From: Myxococcaceae bacterium
Lineage (GTDB): Bacteria; Myxococcota; Myxococcia; Myxococcales; Myxococcaceae
DNA length: 52,508 bases
Reading direction: 5' to 3'
Assembly: GCA_019694595.1 (NCBI GenBank)
Contig: JAIBBQ010000023.1
Span: 1-52,508, forward strand
Below the pieces are notes generated by a model that saw only the letters and a program-made list of their open reading frames with translations, searched no databases and was not told the origin of the DNA. A program made the translations under genes and the position numbers. Below are positions 16,241-25,278 of the stretch, piece after piece (positions within the stretch are counted from its first letter, which is position 1; each line of letters begins with the position of its first letter).

Positions 16241-17920
16241 GTGGCCCAGCCCCCCATCCCGCTCACCGAGGAGGTCCCGACCGGCCAGCAGCCCCGCCCG
16301 GCGACCTTCTATGCGCCCGGGCAGCTCAAGGGGCCGCGGCTCGCGGGGCGGTTCGCCGACGGCAAGTACGGCGAGTTTCCCCTGGCGGCGAAGACGTCGA
16401 TGGGGCGGCACCCCAACAACACGCTGCGCCTGGTGGACCGGGAAGTCTCCAAGGAACACGCCACCATCGAGCGCATCGGGCAGAGCTACCTGCTGCGCGA
16501 CCTGAACTCGTCGAACGGCACCTTCGTCAACGGGCGCAAGGTGCGCGAGCTCAAGCTGCGCGACGGCGACGAGATCTCGCTGGGCAACAGCCGGCTGGTG
16601 TTTCACTCGGGCGACCTCGCGGCGCCGGGCATGACGCCTTCGACCTCGCCCGGCGTGACGGTGGTGGCGAGCGCGCAGTCGATGCCCGCCTTCCTCGCCA
16701 CGGTGGAGCAGAAGGAAGAAGCCGAGTTCCGCCCGGTCGAGAAGATGAACGACCTGCAGCAGCTGCGGCAGGACTACGAGAAGCTGCGCATCGCCAACGA
16801 GTTCCACCGGCTGGTCGGCATGGAGCGCGACCTGCGCAGCCTGCTGGACAAGATCCTCGCGGTGGCGTTCCAGCTGCTCGCGGCGGACAACGCGGTCATC
16901 TTCCTCTCGGAAGACGACGGCACCCTGGCGCCGGCGGCGGTGAAGAAGCGCAAGGAGACCACCGACGAGGTGGTGGTGTCGGACACGGTGCTCAAGCGGG
17001 TGGCGGAGACGCGCAGCGCGGTGCTGACCGCCGACGCGATCCTCGACTCGCGCTTCTCGAGCTCGGAGTCGATCGTCGCCCAGGGCATCCGCTCCGCGAT
17101 GGCGGTGCCGCTGCTGGTGAAGGGCTCCATCAAGGGCGTGCTCTTCTGCGACACCCGCGAGCGCACCAACGCCTTCTCGGAGAAGGACCTCAAGGTGCTG
17201 TCCGGCATCGCGTCCCAGGCCGCGATCGCGCTGGAGAACGCCGACCTCGCGCAGCGCGTGAAGCAGGAAGAAGTGACGCGGGCCGAGCTGTCGCGCTTCC
17301 TCTCGCCGGCGGTGGCCGAGGCGGTGGTGAAGGGGCAGGTCGAGCTCAAGCGCAACCGCAGCGCCGAGGTGAGCGTGATCTTCGCGGACATCCGCGGGTT
17401 CACCACCCTGGCCGAGGCGGAGGACGCCGACGAGACGGTGCTGATGCTCAACAGCTTCTTCACCGCCATGGCCAACGTGGTGTTCCGCCACGAAGGCAAC
17501 CTCGACAAGTTCATCGGCGACTGCGTGATGGCGGTCTGGGGCCCGCCGTCGGCGCACCCCGACGACGCCACGCGCGCGCTCAAGGCGGCGCTGGAGATGC
17601 AGACGGAGATCGCCGAGCTCAACGCCCAGCGGGTGGCCGAGGGGAAGTCGCCCATCCAGGTCGGCATCGGCATCAACACCGGCACCGCGGTCGTGGGCTA
17701 CATGGGCTCGGCCGAGCGGCACGAGTACACCGCCATCGGCGACTCGGTGAACACCGCCTCGCGCCTGTGTGGCCTGGCCAAGGGTGGCGAGGTGCTGGCG
17801 AGCGAGATGACGGTGCGCCGCGCAGGCCCCGGTTTCAAGGTGGAGCCCGTCTCGGTCCTGCAAGTGAAGGGCAAGGAGAAGGGCGTCAACACCTTCCGCG
17901 TGGTGGGGCTGACAGGGTAG
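16241..17920 (+). CDS. FHA-GAF class III adenylate cyclase
   Basis: The 559-residue cytoplasmic protein reads: an FHA phosphothreonine-binding domain (about 43-120; key residues in GRHPNN near 55, VSKEHATIE near 69 and SSNGTFVNGRK near 90), a short coiled linker, a GAF domain (about 195-345) and a class III cyclase domain (about 375-555). Metal aspartates are in FADIRGFT near 383 and FIGDCVMAVWG near 427. The Lys in NLDKFIGD and the GDSVNTASRL transition-state segment fit ATP rather than GTP as substrate. GTG 16241 is the best start just before VAQPPIP. A Ser/Thr kinase follows after 10 bases, so the FHA domain may read its phosphorylation. Confidence 0.92.
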   Translation: MAQPPIPLTEEVPTGQQPRPATFYAPGQLKGPRLAGRFADGKYGEFPLAAKTSMGRHPNNTLRLVDREVSKEHATIERIGQSYLLRDLNSSNGTFVNGRKVRELKLRDGDEISLGNSRLVFHSGDLAAPGMTPSTSPGVTVVASAQSMPAFLATVEQKEEAEFRPVEKMNDLQQLRQDYEKLRIANEFHRLVGMERDLRSLLDKILAVAFQLLAADNAVIFLSEDDGTLAPAAVKKRKETTDEVVVSDTVLKRVAETRSAVLTADAILDSRFSSSESIVAQGIRSAMAVPLLVKGSIKGVLFCDTRERTNAFSEKDLKVLSGIASQAAIALENADLAQRVKQEEVTRAELSRFLSPAVAEAVVKGQVELKRNRSAEVSVIFADIRGFTTLAEAEDADETVLMLNSFFTAMANVVFRHEGNLDKFIGDCVMAVWGPPSAHPDDATRALKAALEMQTEIAELNAQRVAEGKSPIQVGIGINTGTAVVGYMGSAERHEYTAIGDSVNTASRLCGLAKGGEVLASEMTVRRAGPGFKVEPVSVLQVKGKEKGVNTFRVVGLTG

Positions 17921-17930
17921 GCAGTCGTCC

Positions 17931-20003
17931 GTGCGGCCCTCGCGCGTCTCGGTCGTCAGCCAGGTCTGCCCCAACTGCCAACGCGTGCACGACGTGAGCG
18001 TGTACGTCAGCGGGCAGAAGGTCGCCTGCAGCTGCGGCATTCGCTTCGAGGTGAAGCGGCAGGAACTGCCGCGGCCCTCGCGCCCGGTGCCGGGCGGGGT
18101 GACGCCGCAGCCGGCGGCCACCGTGGGCACGCCGCCCGACCCGGTCCCCGCGCCGTCGGCCTCGCCGCCGACCACGCCCGGCAAGCCGGCGGTGGCGCGC
18201 GAGCTGCCGCCGGCGAGCCCTTCGCCGCAGGTCGATCTGGGCGCCTCGCTGTCGCCGACCGTCTCGCCCAGCCAGCGCGCGCAGGGGCCGGCGAAGCCCA
18301 CCATGGTGGCGGAGCGGCCGCCGGAGATTCCCGGGTACACGCTGCTCGAGCTGCTCGGGCGCGGCGGCATGGGCGAGGTGTGGCGGGCGCGGCAGCAGTC
18401 GCTCGACCGCGAGGTGGCGCTCAAGCTGCTGCCGGCGAAGCTGGCCAAGGACCAGGAGTTCATCAGCCGGTTCCAGAAGGAGATCACCGCGCTGGCGACG
18501 CTCTCGCACCCCAACATCACCCAGATCATCGACCGCGGGGCGACCGGCGGGCACTGCTTCTTCGTGATGGAGCTGGTGGTGGGCAAGTCGCTGCGCGAGC
18601 TCCTGGGCGAGGCGCGGCTCGCCCCCGCGGAGGCGCTGCGCATCGCGGCCCAGGTGTGCCGGGGCATCGAGCACGCGCACCAGCGGAACATCATTCACCG
18701 CGACCTGAAGCCCGAGAACATCCTCCTCGATGCGCACGGCACCGCGAAGGTGGCCGACTTCGGGCTCGCGGGCATGCGGGGCAGCGAGAAGAACCTCGAA
18801 CTGACCGCCACCGCGGTGGCGATGGGCACGGTCAACTACATGGCGCCGGAGCAGCGGCGCGACGCCAAGCACGTCGACCACCGCGCCGACGTCTACTCGC
18901 TGGGGGTGCTGCTGTACGAGATGCTCACCGGAGAGTTGCCGTTCGGCCGCTTCAAGCTGCCGTCGGAAAAGGTGCGCGGGCTCGACCGGCGGGTCGACGA
19001 GGTGGTGGGCCGGGCGCTGGAGCAAGACCCCGAGGCGCGGCTCGCGAGCGCGGGGGAACTGGCCAGCGCGCTGGAGGCGCTCATTCCCGAGGTGAGCAAC
19101 TCGGTGCCCCCGAAGAGCCACATCACCTCGCCCGCCCGGCCGGAGCAGATGGGCCTGTCGCGGCTCCCCGGGCCGTGGTGGAGCTCGAGCACCTTCAAGG
19201 CGGGGGCGCTGGTGGTGGGCGCGCTGGCGGCGCTCGCCTTCGCGCTCAAGGGCCTGCCGCGCTCCAAGGACGTGCCCGACGCCCCCAAGGCGCCGGCCTG
19301 GTACGGCGACACCGAAGACGACCTCTTCTCCACCGGCACCGCCACCGACAAGTCGGTGCGGGTGGACTTCGAGCCGGGCGGCAAGGAAGAGCTCAACGCC
19401 CACGCCGGCGACTGGCGCATCGACGACGGCGCGCTGATCGCGGTGCAGTACGGCGGGCCCACCGAGCAGACCGAGCACCCCAAGCTGGTGCCGCGGCTCT
19501 ACGTCGCCCACCGCTACTTCTCTTCCGACGACTTCACCGCCGAGGTCGACATGCAGGTGGAGGAGCTCTCGAGCGACTTCCCCAAGGTGCCGCCGGATGC
19601 GCAGCAGTTCTCCGAGCTGGCGTTCCGCATCAAGGACCTGCAGGTCAGCGTGTTCGCCATTCCCGACACCGGCATGCGGCTGATGTGGCGCTACTACAAG
19701 AAGGACGGTTCCGAGGTGGTGGACAACAGCGCCCGCGACCTGAACAACCTGGTGGAAGACGAGGTGCAGGTGCCGCCCGGGCGCTTCCGGGTGAAGCTCA
19801 AGCTGCAGGCGCTCAAGAACGACCAGGTCGACGTGGAGGCGTTCGTCAACGGCCAGCGCTTCGCCCACAAGGTGCTGCCTGGGCTCGGGGGCCAGGTGGG
19901 CAAGGTGGCGCTCGGCTGCCGCAACCTGTCGTGCCGGTTCGACGACCTGTCGGTCGACGGCAAGCCCGCGCCCCGGCCGCCGGCGAAGAAGATCGACCAG
20001 TGA
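17931..20003 (+). CDS. Transmembrane Ser/Thr protein kinase with N-terminal zinc ribbon and jelly-roll-like ectodomain
   Basis: The 690 residues begin with a small zinc-ribbon (Cys13, Cys16, Cys33, Cys35) and a Pro/Ala-rich linker. An eukaryote-like kinase domain follows (about 133-395) with glycine loop GRGGMGEVW, HRDLKPENILL near 256, DFGLAG and APEQ. After a membrane span at about 421-440 comes a 250-residue periplasmic region of alternating strands. Its pieces such as WRIDDGALIAVQYGG and KVALGCRNLSCRFDDLSVDG resemble concanavalin-like (DUF1080-type) ligand-binding folds. It is an RD kinase, probably activated by loop phosphorylation after ligand binding outside. Start GTG 17931 lies 10 bases after the cyclase stop. 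Confidence 0.9.
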   Translation: MRPSRVSVVSQVCPNCQRVHDVSVYVSGQKVACSCGIRFEVKRQELPRPSRPVPGGVTPQPAATVGTPPDPVPAPSASPPTTPGKPAVARELPPASPSPQVDLGASLSPTVSPSQRAQGPAKPTMVAERPPEIPGYTLLELLGRGGMGEVWRARQQSLDREVALKLLPAKLAKDQEFISRFQKEITALATLSHPNITQIIDRGATGGHCFFVMELVVGKSLRELLGEARLAPAEALRIAAQVCRGIEHAHQRNIIHRDLKPENILLDAHGTAKVADFGLAGMRGSEKNLELTATAVAMGTVNYMAPEQRRDAKHVDHRADVYSLGVLLYEMLTGELPFGRFKLPSEKVRGLDRRVDEVVGRALEQDPEARLASAGELASALEALIPEVSNSVPPKSHITSPARPEQMGLSRLPGPWWSSSTFKAGALVVGALAALAFALKGLPRSKDVPDAPKAPAWYGDTEDDLFSTGTATDKSVRVDFEPGGKEELNAHAGDWRIDDGALIAVQYGGPTEQTEHPKLVPRLYVAHRYFSSDDFTAEVDMQVEELSSDFPKVPPDAQQFSELAFRIKDLQVSVFAIPDTGMRLMWRYYKKDGSEVVDNSARDLNNLVEDEVQVPPGRFRVKLKLQALKNDQVDVEAFVNGQRFAHKVLPGLGGQVGKVALGCRNLSCRFDDLSVDGKPAPRPPAKKIDQ

Positions 20004-20022
20004 GCTGGTACAAGACGGGTCC

Positions 20023-20715
20023 GTGCTCGCTCCGCTGCTCCTGATCGTCGCCGCCGCCCCGCTGCAGGTGAGGTCCGCCGACCCGGTGGTGCTCGCCGCC
20101 GCGCGCGCCGCGGCCCAGGCGGTGGAGCTCACCCTCGCGGCGCCCGATGGCGGCACCGCCTGGCTGGTCGACGTGCAGGAGCAGGGCGGCTTCGCGGCGG
20201 TGGTGGTGGTGGACCCCGCGCGCAAGGGCGCCGACGGCCGCGCGCAGGTGAAGGTGACGCCGGTCAAGTCACAGTGGCGCGAGCGGGCGCTCACCGCCGC
20301 CTTCAAGCAGGCGCTCCCCCGGGCGCTCGAGGACCTCGAGCAGCGGGCGAAGGAGCTCAAGGGCCAGGGCGCGCGCAAGGTGCGCTTCTCGCTCGAGCTC
20401 AACCGCCTCGACGGCACCGCGCGCACCTTCGTGAAGGAGACCACGCTGCCGTGCCTCACCCACCGGCTGGAGCTCGTCGGCAAGGTGACCGGGGCGCTGG
20501 AGAGCCAGGGCTTCCTGGAAGAGGACGTGGAGTACGTGCCGTCGGCCGAGGAACCGCGCGACGGCCTCGCCTACCAGGTCGAGCAGGCGCAGCGCGCGCT
20601 CACCGGCGGGCCGCGGGAAGCGTGCAGCACCTTCGGCACGCCGCTGCAGGGGTTCTCGACGCACGTGCGCGCCGACGTGCTCAACCGCGCGGTGGTGGTG
20701 ACCTTCCGCCGCTGA
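20023..20715 (+). CDS. Exported protein, unknown function
   Basis: The 230-residue protein starts with a short hydrophobic signal (PLLLIVAAAPLQ), then a soluble Ala- and Lys-rich region with two Cys (about 146 and 205). I recognise no family. It starts (GTG 20023) 19 bases after the kinase stop on the same strand, so it is likely the last gene of the cyclase/kinase transcript and might contribute to the kinase signal in the periplasm; that is only suggested by position. It converges on the small exported protein gene with one base between the stops. Confidence 0.68.
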   Translation: MLAPLLLIVAAAPLQVRSADPVVLAAARAAAQAVELTLAAPDGGTAWLVDVQEQGGFAAVVVVDPARKGADGRAQVKVTPVKSQWRERALTAAFKQALPRALEDLEQRAKELKGQGARKVRFSLELNRLDGTARTFVKETTLPCLTHRLELVGKVTGALESQGFLEEDVEYVPSAEEPRDGLAYQVEQAQRALTGGPREACSTFGTPLQGFSTHVRADVLNRAVVVTFRR

Positions 20716-20716
20716 C

Positions 20717-21112
20717 TCACCCTTCGAGCGGGCACCAGGCGAGCGCACGGCTCGGGGTGGGCGGCGTGCAGACCTGCCAGGCGCGGCCGCTCACGGTGTC
20801 GAGCAGCAGGCCGGCCTTGGCGCCCGCGGTGGGGCTGACCAGCGCGTAGCGGCCGACGGGGCCCGAGGCGAGCGGGGTGGAAGGCGCCTCGAAGCGGCAC
20901 CACTTGCGCGGGTTGTCCTTGCAGACGGACCAGGTGGCGCCGGTCATGCTGTCGAGCTTGGCGAGCAGGCTGAGCGCGTCCGGGCCCTGGAGCTCCTTCA
21001 CCTGGAAGCGGCCGACCTCGGCGGGCGTCACCGGCGGCGACAGGTTCTGGTCGGCCTCGGCGCCCAGCGACAGGAGCACGGCGGGCAGGGCGATGAGGTG
21101 AAAGGTGCGCAT
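20717..21112 (-). CDS. Small exported protein with four cysteines, unknown function
   Basis: The 131-residue protein has a clear signal peptide (LIALPAVLLSLGAEA) and a mature part with two Cys pairs, VCKDNPRKWC near 82 and VCTPPTPSRALAWC near 113, probably disulfides in the periplasm. No family is recognised. ATG 21112 was chosen because the signal peptide begins there. It diverges from the FG-GAP lipoprotein gene with about 60 bases between starts, which must hold both promoters. Confidence 0.66.
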   Translation of the reverse strand: MRTFHLIALPAVLLSLGAEADQNLSPPVTPAEVGRFQVKELQGPDALSLLAKLDSMTGATWSVCKDNPRKWCRFEAPSTPLASGPVGRYALVSPTAGAKAGLLLDTVSGRAWQVCTPPTPSRALAWCPLEG

Positions 21113-21173
21113 GGAGCGGCGGACCTTACCCCCCTGCGGCGAGGCCCAGCATCGAGTAAAGCTGTGGGGCCCC

Positions 21174-23399
21174 ATGCGCTCCGCTCTCGCGTCCGTCGCT
21201 GCTCTGCTGGTCCTCGCCGGCTGCTTCCCCATCGACCCCAAGCCGGGCAGCCGCGGCGGAGGGACCGGGAGCACGGCGAGCGGCGGTGGGGCAGGCGCTT
21301 CCGGCGGCAGCGCAGGTGGCGGGGCGCCCGGCGGTGGTGCCCAGGGCGGCGGCAGCGGAGGCAACCTGCCGCCCACCCTCGACACGCCGGCCAACGAGAC
21401 GGTGGACGAGGACGCCCAGCCCATCGCCGTCGCGCTCACCAACGTGAGCTCGGGGAGCGCGCAGGAAGACGTCACCCAGTTCGTGGCGCTCGACGGCGGT
21501 CACGACGCGCCGGGCCTGCTCGCGCCGCTCCGGTGGTTCACCGACGGCGGCCGCGGCTTCGACGTGGTGCCGCTGCCCAACGCGAACGGCGTGGCCCACG
21601 TCAGCGTGAGCGCCACCGACAACGGCTTCCCGTCGCTCACCACCACGCGCACCTTCACGGTGACGGTGCGGGCGGTGAACGACGCGCCGACCTTCACCGC
21701 GCCCGCCCGGGCGGTGGTGCAGGCGCCGGGGCCGACCACCGTGCCGCTCACCGGCGTGGGCCCGGGCGGCGGCGCCGACGAGGCGAGCCAGCCGCTGTCC
21801 TTGAGCGTGACGGCGATGAACACCGCGCTCATCACCGGGGCCACCGCGACGCTCGACGGCAACGGCCTCGCCCACCTGAGCCTGTCGGCGCCCGCCGGTG
21901 CAGAAGGCGCCACCTCGGTGACCGTCACGCTGAGTGACGGTCAGAGCGCGAACTCGACCCGGCAGCTCGTGCTGCCGGTGGTGGTGAGTCAGCCTCCCGC
22001 GGTGGTGACGGGGGTGACGATTCCCTCGGGCACGCTGTCGGGCTGCGTGACCATCGGCTACACGATTTCCCAGCCCACCAGCCTCGCCGCCGACGTGCGG
22101 GTGGAGGTGGAGCGCGACGGCAAGCTGGTCCCCGGCCACGCGGTGGGGGCGGGGCTCACCGGGGTGACGACGTCGCCGGGCGGCGTGGCGCACGCGCTCA
22201 CCTGGAGCAGCGACACCGACTTCCCCGACGGCACCTACGGCAACGTGAAGGTGCGGGTGGTGCCCTCGCGGCTCGGCGTCGACGGTACGGCCGGCGAAGG
22301 GACCGCGACCTCGGTGAGCAACGCCTTCGCCATGGCGCCCAAGCGCAGCTTCGGCGGTGGACCGGGCACCTTCCAGGCGGTGGTCATCGACGTGGACAAG
22401 GACGGGGTGCTCGACGTGGTGACGGTGGACAGCTTCGTCAACGGGCTGTCGATCCTCCACGGCAACGGCGACGGTGGCTTCGCGCCGCCGCGCAGCTTCG
22501 TCACCTCGCCGTCGATGTGCGGGGCGAACCCCAGCAAGCCGTTCTCGGTGAACGTGGCCGACTACGACAACGACGGGAGATACGACTTCACGGTGGCCAA
22601 CGAGAACTGCGAGACGATGTCGCTGGTGCTGGGCCTGGCCGACGGCGGGGTGACGCCGTACGTGCAGATGGACGCGGGCAACACGCCGCTCCACGCCAAG
22701 ACGGGCGACTTCGACCACGACGGCTACCCCGACGTGGCGATGGCCAACTACGTGTCGAACGACGTCACCATCTTCCTCAACAACCGCGCCGGAGGCTTCC
22801 GCGGCTTCCAGGTGCCGGTGGGCCTCAACCCCAACAAGATCGAGATGGCGGACTTCAACAACGACGGCCACCTCGACCTGGTCACCGCCAACGCCACCAG
22901 CAACGACGTCACCTTGCTGCTGGGCAACGGCGACGGTGGGTTCTGGACGCGGCGCGACTTCGGCGCCGACGAAGGACCCCGCAACATGGGCGTGGGCGAC
23001 TTCAACGCCGACGGCCTGATGGACGTGGCGACCGCGAACCCGGGCCCGGCGAACACCGCCACCAAGGTCTCGGTGCTCATCGCCACCGACGCGGGCTTCT
23101 TCGCGCCGCCGGCGATGTACACGTCGCAGACCCACCCCCGCTCGGTGGGCGTGGGCGACCTCAACGGCGACGGGCTGCTCGACTTCGCCACCGGCAACGT
23201 CGACGCCGACTCGGTCTCGGTGTTCCTCGGGCGCGGCGACGGCACCTTCTGGCCCGGGCACCACATTCCCGTGGGGGGTGGGCCGCACAGCGTGGCGATC
23301 GTCGACCTCGACGGCGACGGCAAGCCGGAGATCGTCACCGGCAACACCGGCACCAGCGACGTCACCGTGCTGGTGAACCAGACCAAGGCCTGCCGGTAG
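21174..23399 (+). CDS. FG-GAP/VCBS repeat lipoprotein with Ig-like domains
   Basis: The 741-residue protein carries a lipoprotein signal (LLVLAGC, Cys17) and a Gly/Ser-rich flexible linker (about 22-60). Two cadherin/Ig-like domains follow (about 62-265; note VSATDNGFPSLTTTRTFTV and VRAVNDAPTF), then a spacer and a beta-propeller of at least seven FG-GAP repeats from about 390. Each repeat has a calcium-loop like pattern: VDKDGVLD, YDNDGRYD, FDHDGYPD, FNNDGHLD, FNADGLMD, LNGDGLLD, LDGDGKPE. Such proteins are surface-exposed binding or adhesion factors. It is monocistronic by position: convergent with the outer-membrane protein gene 17 bases beyond its end. Confidence 0.88.
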   Translation: MRSALASVAALLVLAGCFPIDPKPGSRGGGTGSTASGGGAGASGGSAGGGAPGGGAQGGGSGGNLPPTLDTPANETVDEDAQPIAVALTNVSSGSAQEDVTQFVALDGGHDAPGLLAPLRWFTDGGRGFDVVPLPNANGVAHVSVSATDNGFPSLTTTRTFTVTVRAVNDAPTFTAPARAVVQAPGPTTVPLTGVGPGGGADEASQPLSLSVTAMNTALITGATATLDGNGLAHLSLSAPAGAEGATSVTVTLSDGQSANSTRQLVLPVVVSQPPAVVTGVTIPSGTLSGCVTIGYTISQPTSLAADVRVEVERDGKLVPGHAVGAGLTGVTTSPGGVAHALTWSSDTDFPDGTYGNVKVRVVPSRLGVDGTAGEGTATSVSNAFAMAPKRSFGGGPGTFQAVVIDVDKDGVLDVVTVDSFVNGLSILHGNGDGGFAPPRSFVTSPSMCGANPSKPFSVNVADYDNDGRYDFTVANENCETMSLVLGLADGGVTPYVQMDAGNTPLHAKTGDFDHDGYPDVAMANYVSNDVTIFLNNRAGGFRGFQVPVGLNPNKIEMADFNNDGHLDLVTANATSNDVTLLLGNGDGGFWTRRDFGADEGPRNMGVGDFNADGLMDVATANPGPANTATKVSVLIATDAGFFAPPAMYTSQTHPRSVGVGDLNGDGLLDFATGNVDADSVSVFLGRGDGTFWPGHHIPVGGGPHSVAIVDLDGDGKPEIVTGNTGTSDVTVLVNQTKACR

Positions 23400-23416
23400 G
23401 CGCCGCGCGCCGCCGT

Positions 23417-23944
23417 CTAGAAGCCGAGGCCGAGCATCAGCACGAACGACGTGCGCTGCCCCGACTGCAGCCACTGGTGCTGCAGTCCCAGCTCGAGGTG
23501 GATCGGCAGGGTGACGTCGACCGCCTGGAAGCCCAGACCGCCCCTGACGCCGCCGCCCGAGCCCGGGAAGAGGTCGTCGTCGAGCGAGAGCAGGGGGCCG
23601 GCGTGGGCGTACACCGCCCAGCGCACCAGCAGCACCGAGCCGGGCCCCGGGAAGCGGTCGAAGAGCTCCCCTCGCAAGGACAGTGACAGCCGGTGGTGGC
23701 CGCCGCCGCCTTCCACCGCGCGCTCGTAGCCCACGGTGAGCGCGGCGCCGAAGTCGGCGGTGAAGCCCGCGCGGACGCCGGCGCGGATGCTGCCCCCGGC
23801 GCCAGGGCCCCCGTTGCCGACCTCGAAGACGCCGTCGGCGGTGACCGTGGGGCCCAGGAGGAACCCGCTCGGGCCTGGCTCGTCGGGCGGCGGAGCGTCG
23901 AACTCGCCTCCGAGCGCGAGCGCCAGGAGCGACATCAGCAGCAT
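23417..23944 (-). CDS. Small outer-membrane beta-barrel-like protein
   Basis: The 175-residue protein has a signal peptide (LLMSLLALALG), a Pro-rich start, then alternating hydrophobic strands with glycine turns. It ends in Phe, as barrel proteins recognised by the assembly machinery do (final residues LMLGLGF). No specific porin or OmpA motif is seen. ATG 23944 has GGGAG six bases upstream. The downstream neighbour is convergent, and the tyrosine phosphatase gene upstream on the same strand is 34 bases away, so shared transcription is possible but functions look unrelated. Confidence 0.62.
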   Translation of the reverse strand: MLLMSLLALALGGEFDAPPPDEPGPSGFLLGPTVTADGVFEVGNGGPGAGGSIRAGVRAGFTADFGAALTVGYERAVEGGGGHHRLSLSLRGELFDRFPGPGSVLLVRWAVYAHAGPLLSLDDDLFPGSGGGVRGGLGFQAVDVTLPIHLELGLQHQWLQSGQRTSFVLMLGLGF

Positions 23945-23978
23945 GGGGCGCTCCCGGTGCGCATGCCCAGACGACGCC

Positions 23979-24812
23979 TCAACGGGGGAAGCCGGGGATC
24001 TCGCCCGCCTGCAGCTTGGCGGAGAAGTCCCGCAGGAAGGCGATCTGCGCGGGGTCGGAGAGGCCGAAGGTCTTCGCCTCGTCGATGGCCTGCTGGGCGG
24101 TGAAGTGGCCCACCGCCATGCGGTACGCGGCGATCATGGTGCCGGTGCGGCCGATGCCTGCGCGGCAGTGCACGTACGCCGGCTGGTTCTCGGGCGCGGT
24201 CACCAGCGCGAGGAACTGCTTCACCTGGTCGAGCGTGGGCGGGTGGAAGTCCTGCACGGGGATGCGCACCACCTTCACCTGCTCGGCGTCGGCCTTGCCC
24301 CGGTTGGCGTCGCGCACCAAGGCCTCGTCCCGGTTGAACTTGTCTTCCTTGGTCTCGCGCAGGCTGATGATGAGCCTGGGGTGCTGGTTCTGGAGCAGCT
24401 CCGCGAGGTCACCGGCGTCGTTGATCGAGCTGCCGCGCCACACCCGGTCGTCGACGGCCTGCCGGTAGTGCTTGGCGTCGTAGCTCTGCGAATCGCCCCA
24501 CAGCACCTGGGTGTCGGCTGCGTAGGACACGAAGGGCTGTTGCTGGAGCGAGGTGACGTCGAAGCCGCGCTGCTTCAGCGCTTCGATGGCCACCGAGCCG
24601 GTGAAGACGTCTTCGCCATCGGTCTGCTGCTTCCAGGTGAGGGGCAGGTCCTCGATGTGGCCCTTGGCGTCGTACAGGTGAACCGACGCCTTGTTGTCGG
24701 TGCCGAGATCCGCGGTGCGCACCTCGAGCTGCAGCTGGCCGTGGTCGTCGAGCCGGTCCATCGCCAGGCGAACGCGCGCAGGATCTTTTCGATTCTGGAT
24801 GGGCGGAGCCAT
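23979..24812 (-). CDS. Dual-specificity / tyrosine phosphatase-like protein
   Basis: This 277-residue protein has a C-terminal phosphatase domain of the eukaryote-like Cys-based superfamily: the P-loop HCRAGIGRTGT holds the catalytic Cys near 217 and Arg six positions later, matching CX5R. A general-acid Asp is likely in PVQDFHPP about 30 residues earlier. The N-terminal 100 residues (VRTADLGTDNKASVHLYDAK) form a separate region I do not recognise. No signal peptide is apparent. Substrates could be phosphotyrosine, phosphoserine or phosphoinositide; sequence does not settle this. Confidence 0.85.
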   Translation of the reverse strand: MAPPIQNRKDPARVRLAMDRLDDHGQLQLEVRTADLGTDNKASVHLYDAKGHIEDLPLTWKQQTDGEDVFTGSVAIEALKQRGFDVTSLQQQPFVSYAADTQVLWGDSQSYDAKHYRQAVDDRVWRGSSINDAGDLAELLQNQHPRLIISLRETKEDKFNRDEALVRDANRGKADAEQVKVVRIPVQDFHPPTLDQVKQFLALVTAPENQPAYVHCRAGIGRTGTMIAAYRMAVGHFTAQQAIDEAKTFGLSDPAQIAFLRDFSAKLQAGEIPGFPR

Positions 24813-24854
24813 GGCGTGAAGTCTGGCGCACGGCCCGGCGCGACGCGAGCGGGG

Positions 24855-25268
24855 TCAGCCCACGCTCGGCCCGTCGGGAAACCAGACGCTGGTCTCGGCC
24901 AACGTCATCGCGCGTTCGATGAGCTCGTAGGTGAAGAGGCCGCGCTTCGGGAGCTCGAACAGGAGCTCCTGCCCTCCCGCTGCTTCGAGGGGAATGAACA
25001 CCAGCTGGTCGGTGTCCTCGAGCCAGAGCACCAGGGCGTCCGAGAGGCGTGGCTCGATCTTCAGGCGCACGCGCCTCACGCTCCGCCAGGGGACGGTGGT
25101 GGTGGCGACGCGCTCACGCGAGAGTTCGAGGTGAATGCCTTCGTCGTCCCACGAGACCTTGAACCAGTCGGCGAGGCGCGCAGGCTGCTTCGCTCGCAGC
25201 GACAGACGAGCGCCGAGCAGCACGCCAGCGACGAGCGCCACCGCGGCAATCAGCAAGGCCAGCGACAA
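24855..25268 (-). CDS. Membrane-anchored small protein, unknown function
   Basis: The 137-residue protein has one N-terminal membrane span (ALLIAAVALVAGVLLGA) and a compact soluble part with strands such as IHLELSRERVATTTVPWRSV. It shows no known motif. The start is TTG 25268, preferred because a GAGGTGAG ribosome site sits just upstream, overlapping the stop codon of the previous gene. It is the fourth and last gene of the metallo-hydrolase/sigma-54 activator cluster. Confidence 0.62.
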   Translation of the reverse strand: MSLALLIAAVALVAGVLLGARLSLRAKQPARLADWFKVSWDDEGIHLELSRERVATTTVPWRSVRRVRLKIEPRLSDALVLWLEDTDQLVFIPLEAAGGQELLFELPKRGLFTYELIERAMTLAETSVWFPDGPSVG

Positions 25269-25270
25269 GG

Positions 25271-25278
25271 CTCACCTC
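25271..25278 (-). promoter_or_regulatory. Ribosome binding site deciding a TTG start
   Basis: On the minus strand this reads GAGGTGAG, with the GAGG core six bases before the TTG at 25268 and the TGA stop of the upstream gene embedded in it (25274-25272). Confidence 0.55.

Noticed and set aside
22380-23390. Tandem repeat-like DNA in the FG-GAP lipoprotein gene
   Set aside because: The repetition is at protein level (calcium-loop pattern); the DNA copies are too diverged to be a recent tandem repeat.
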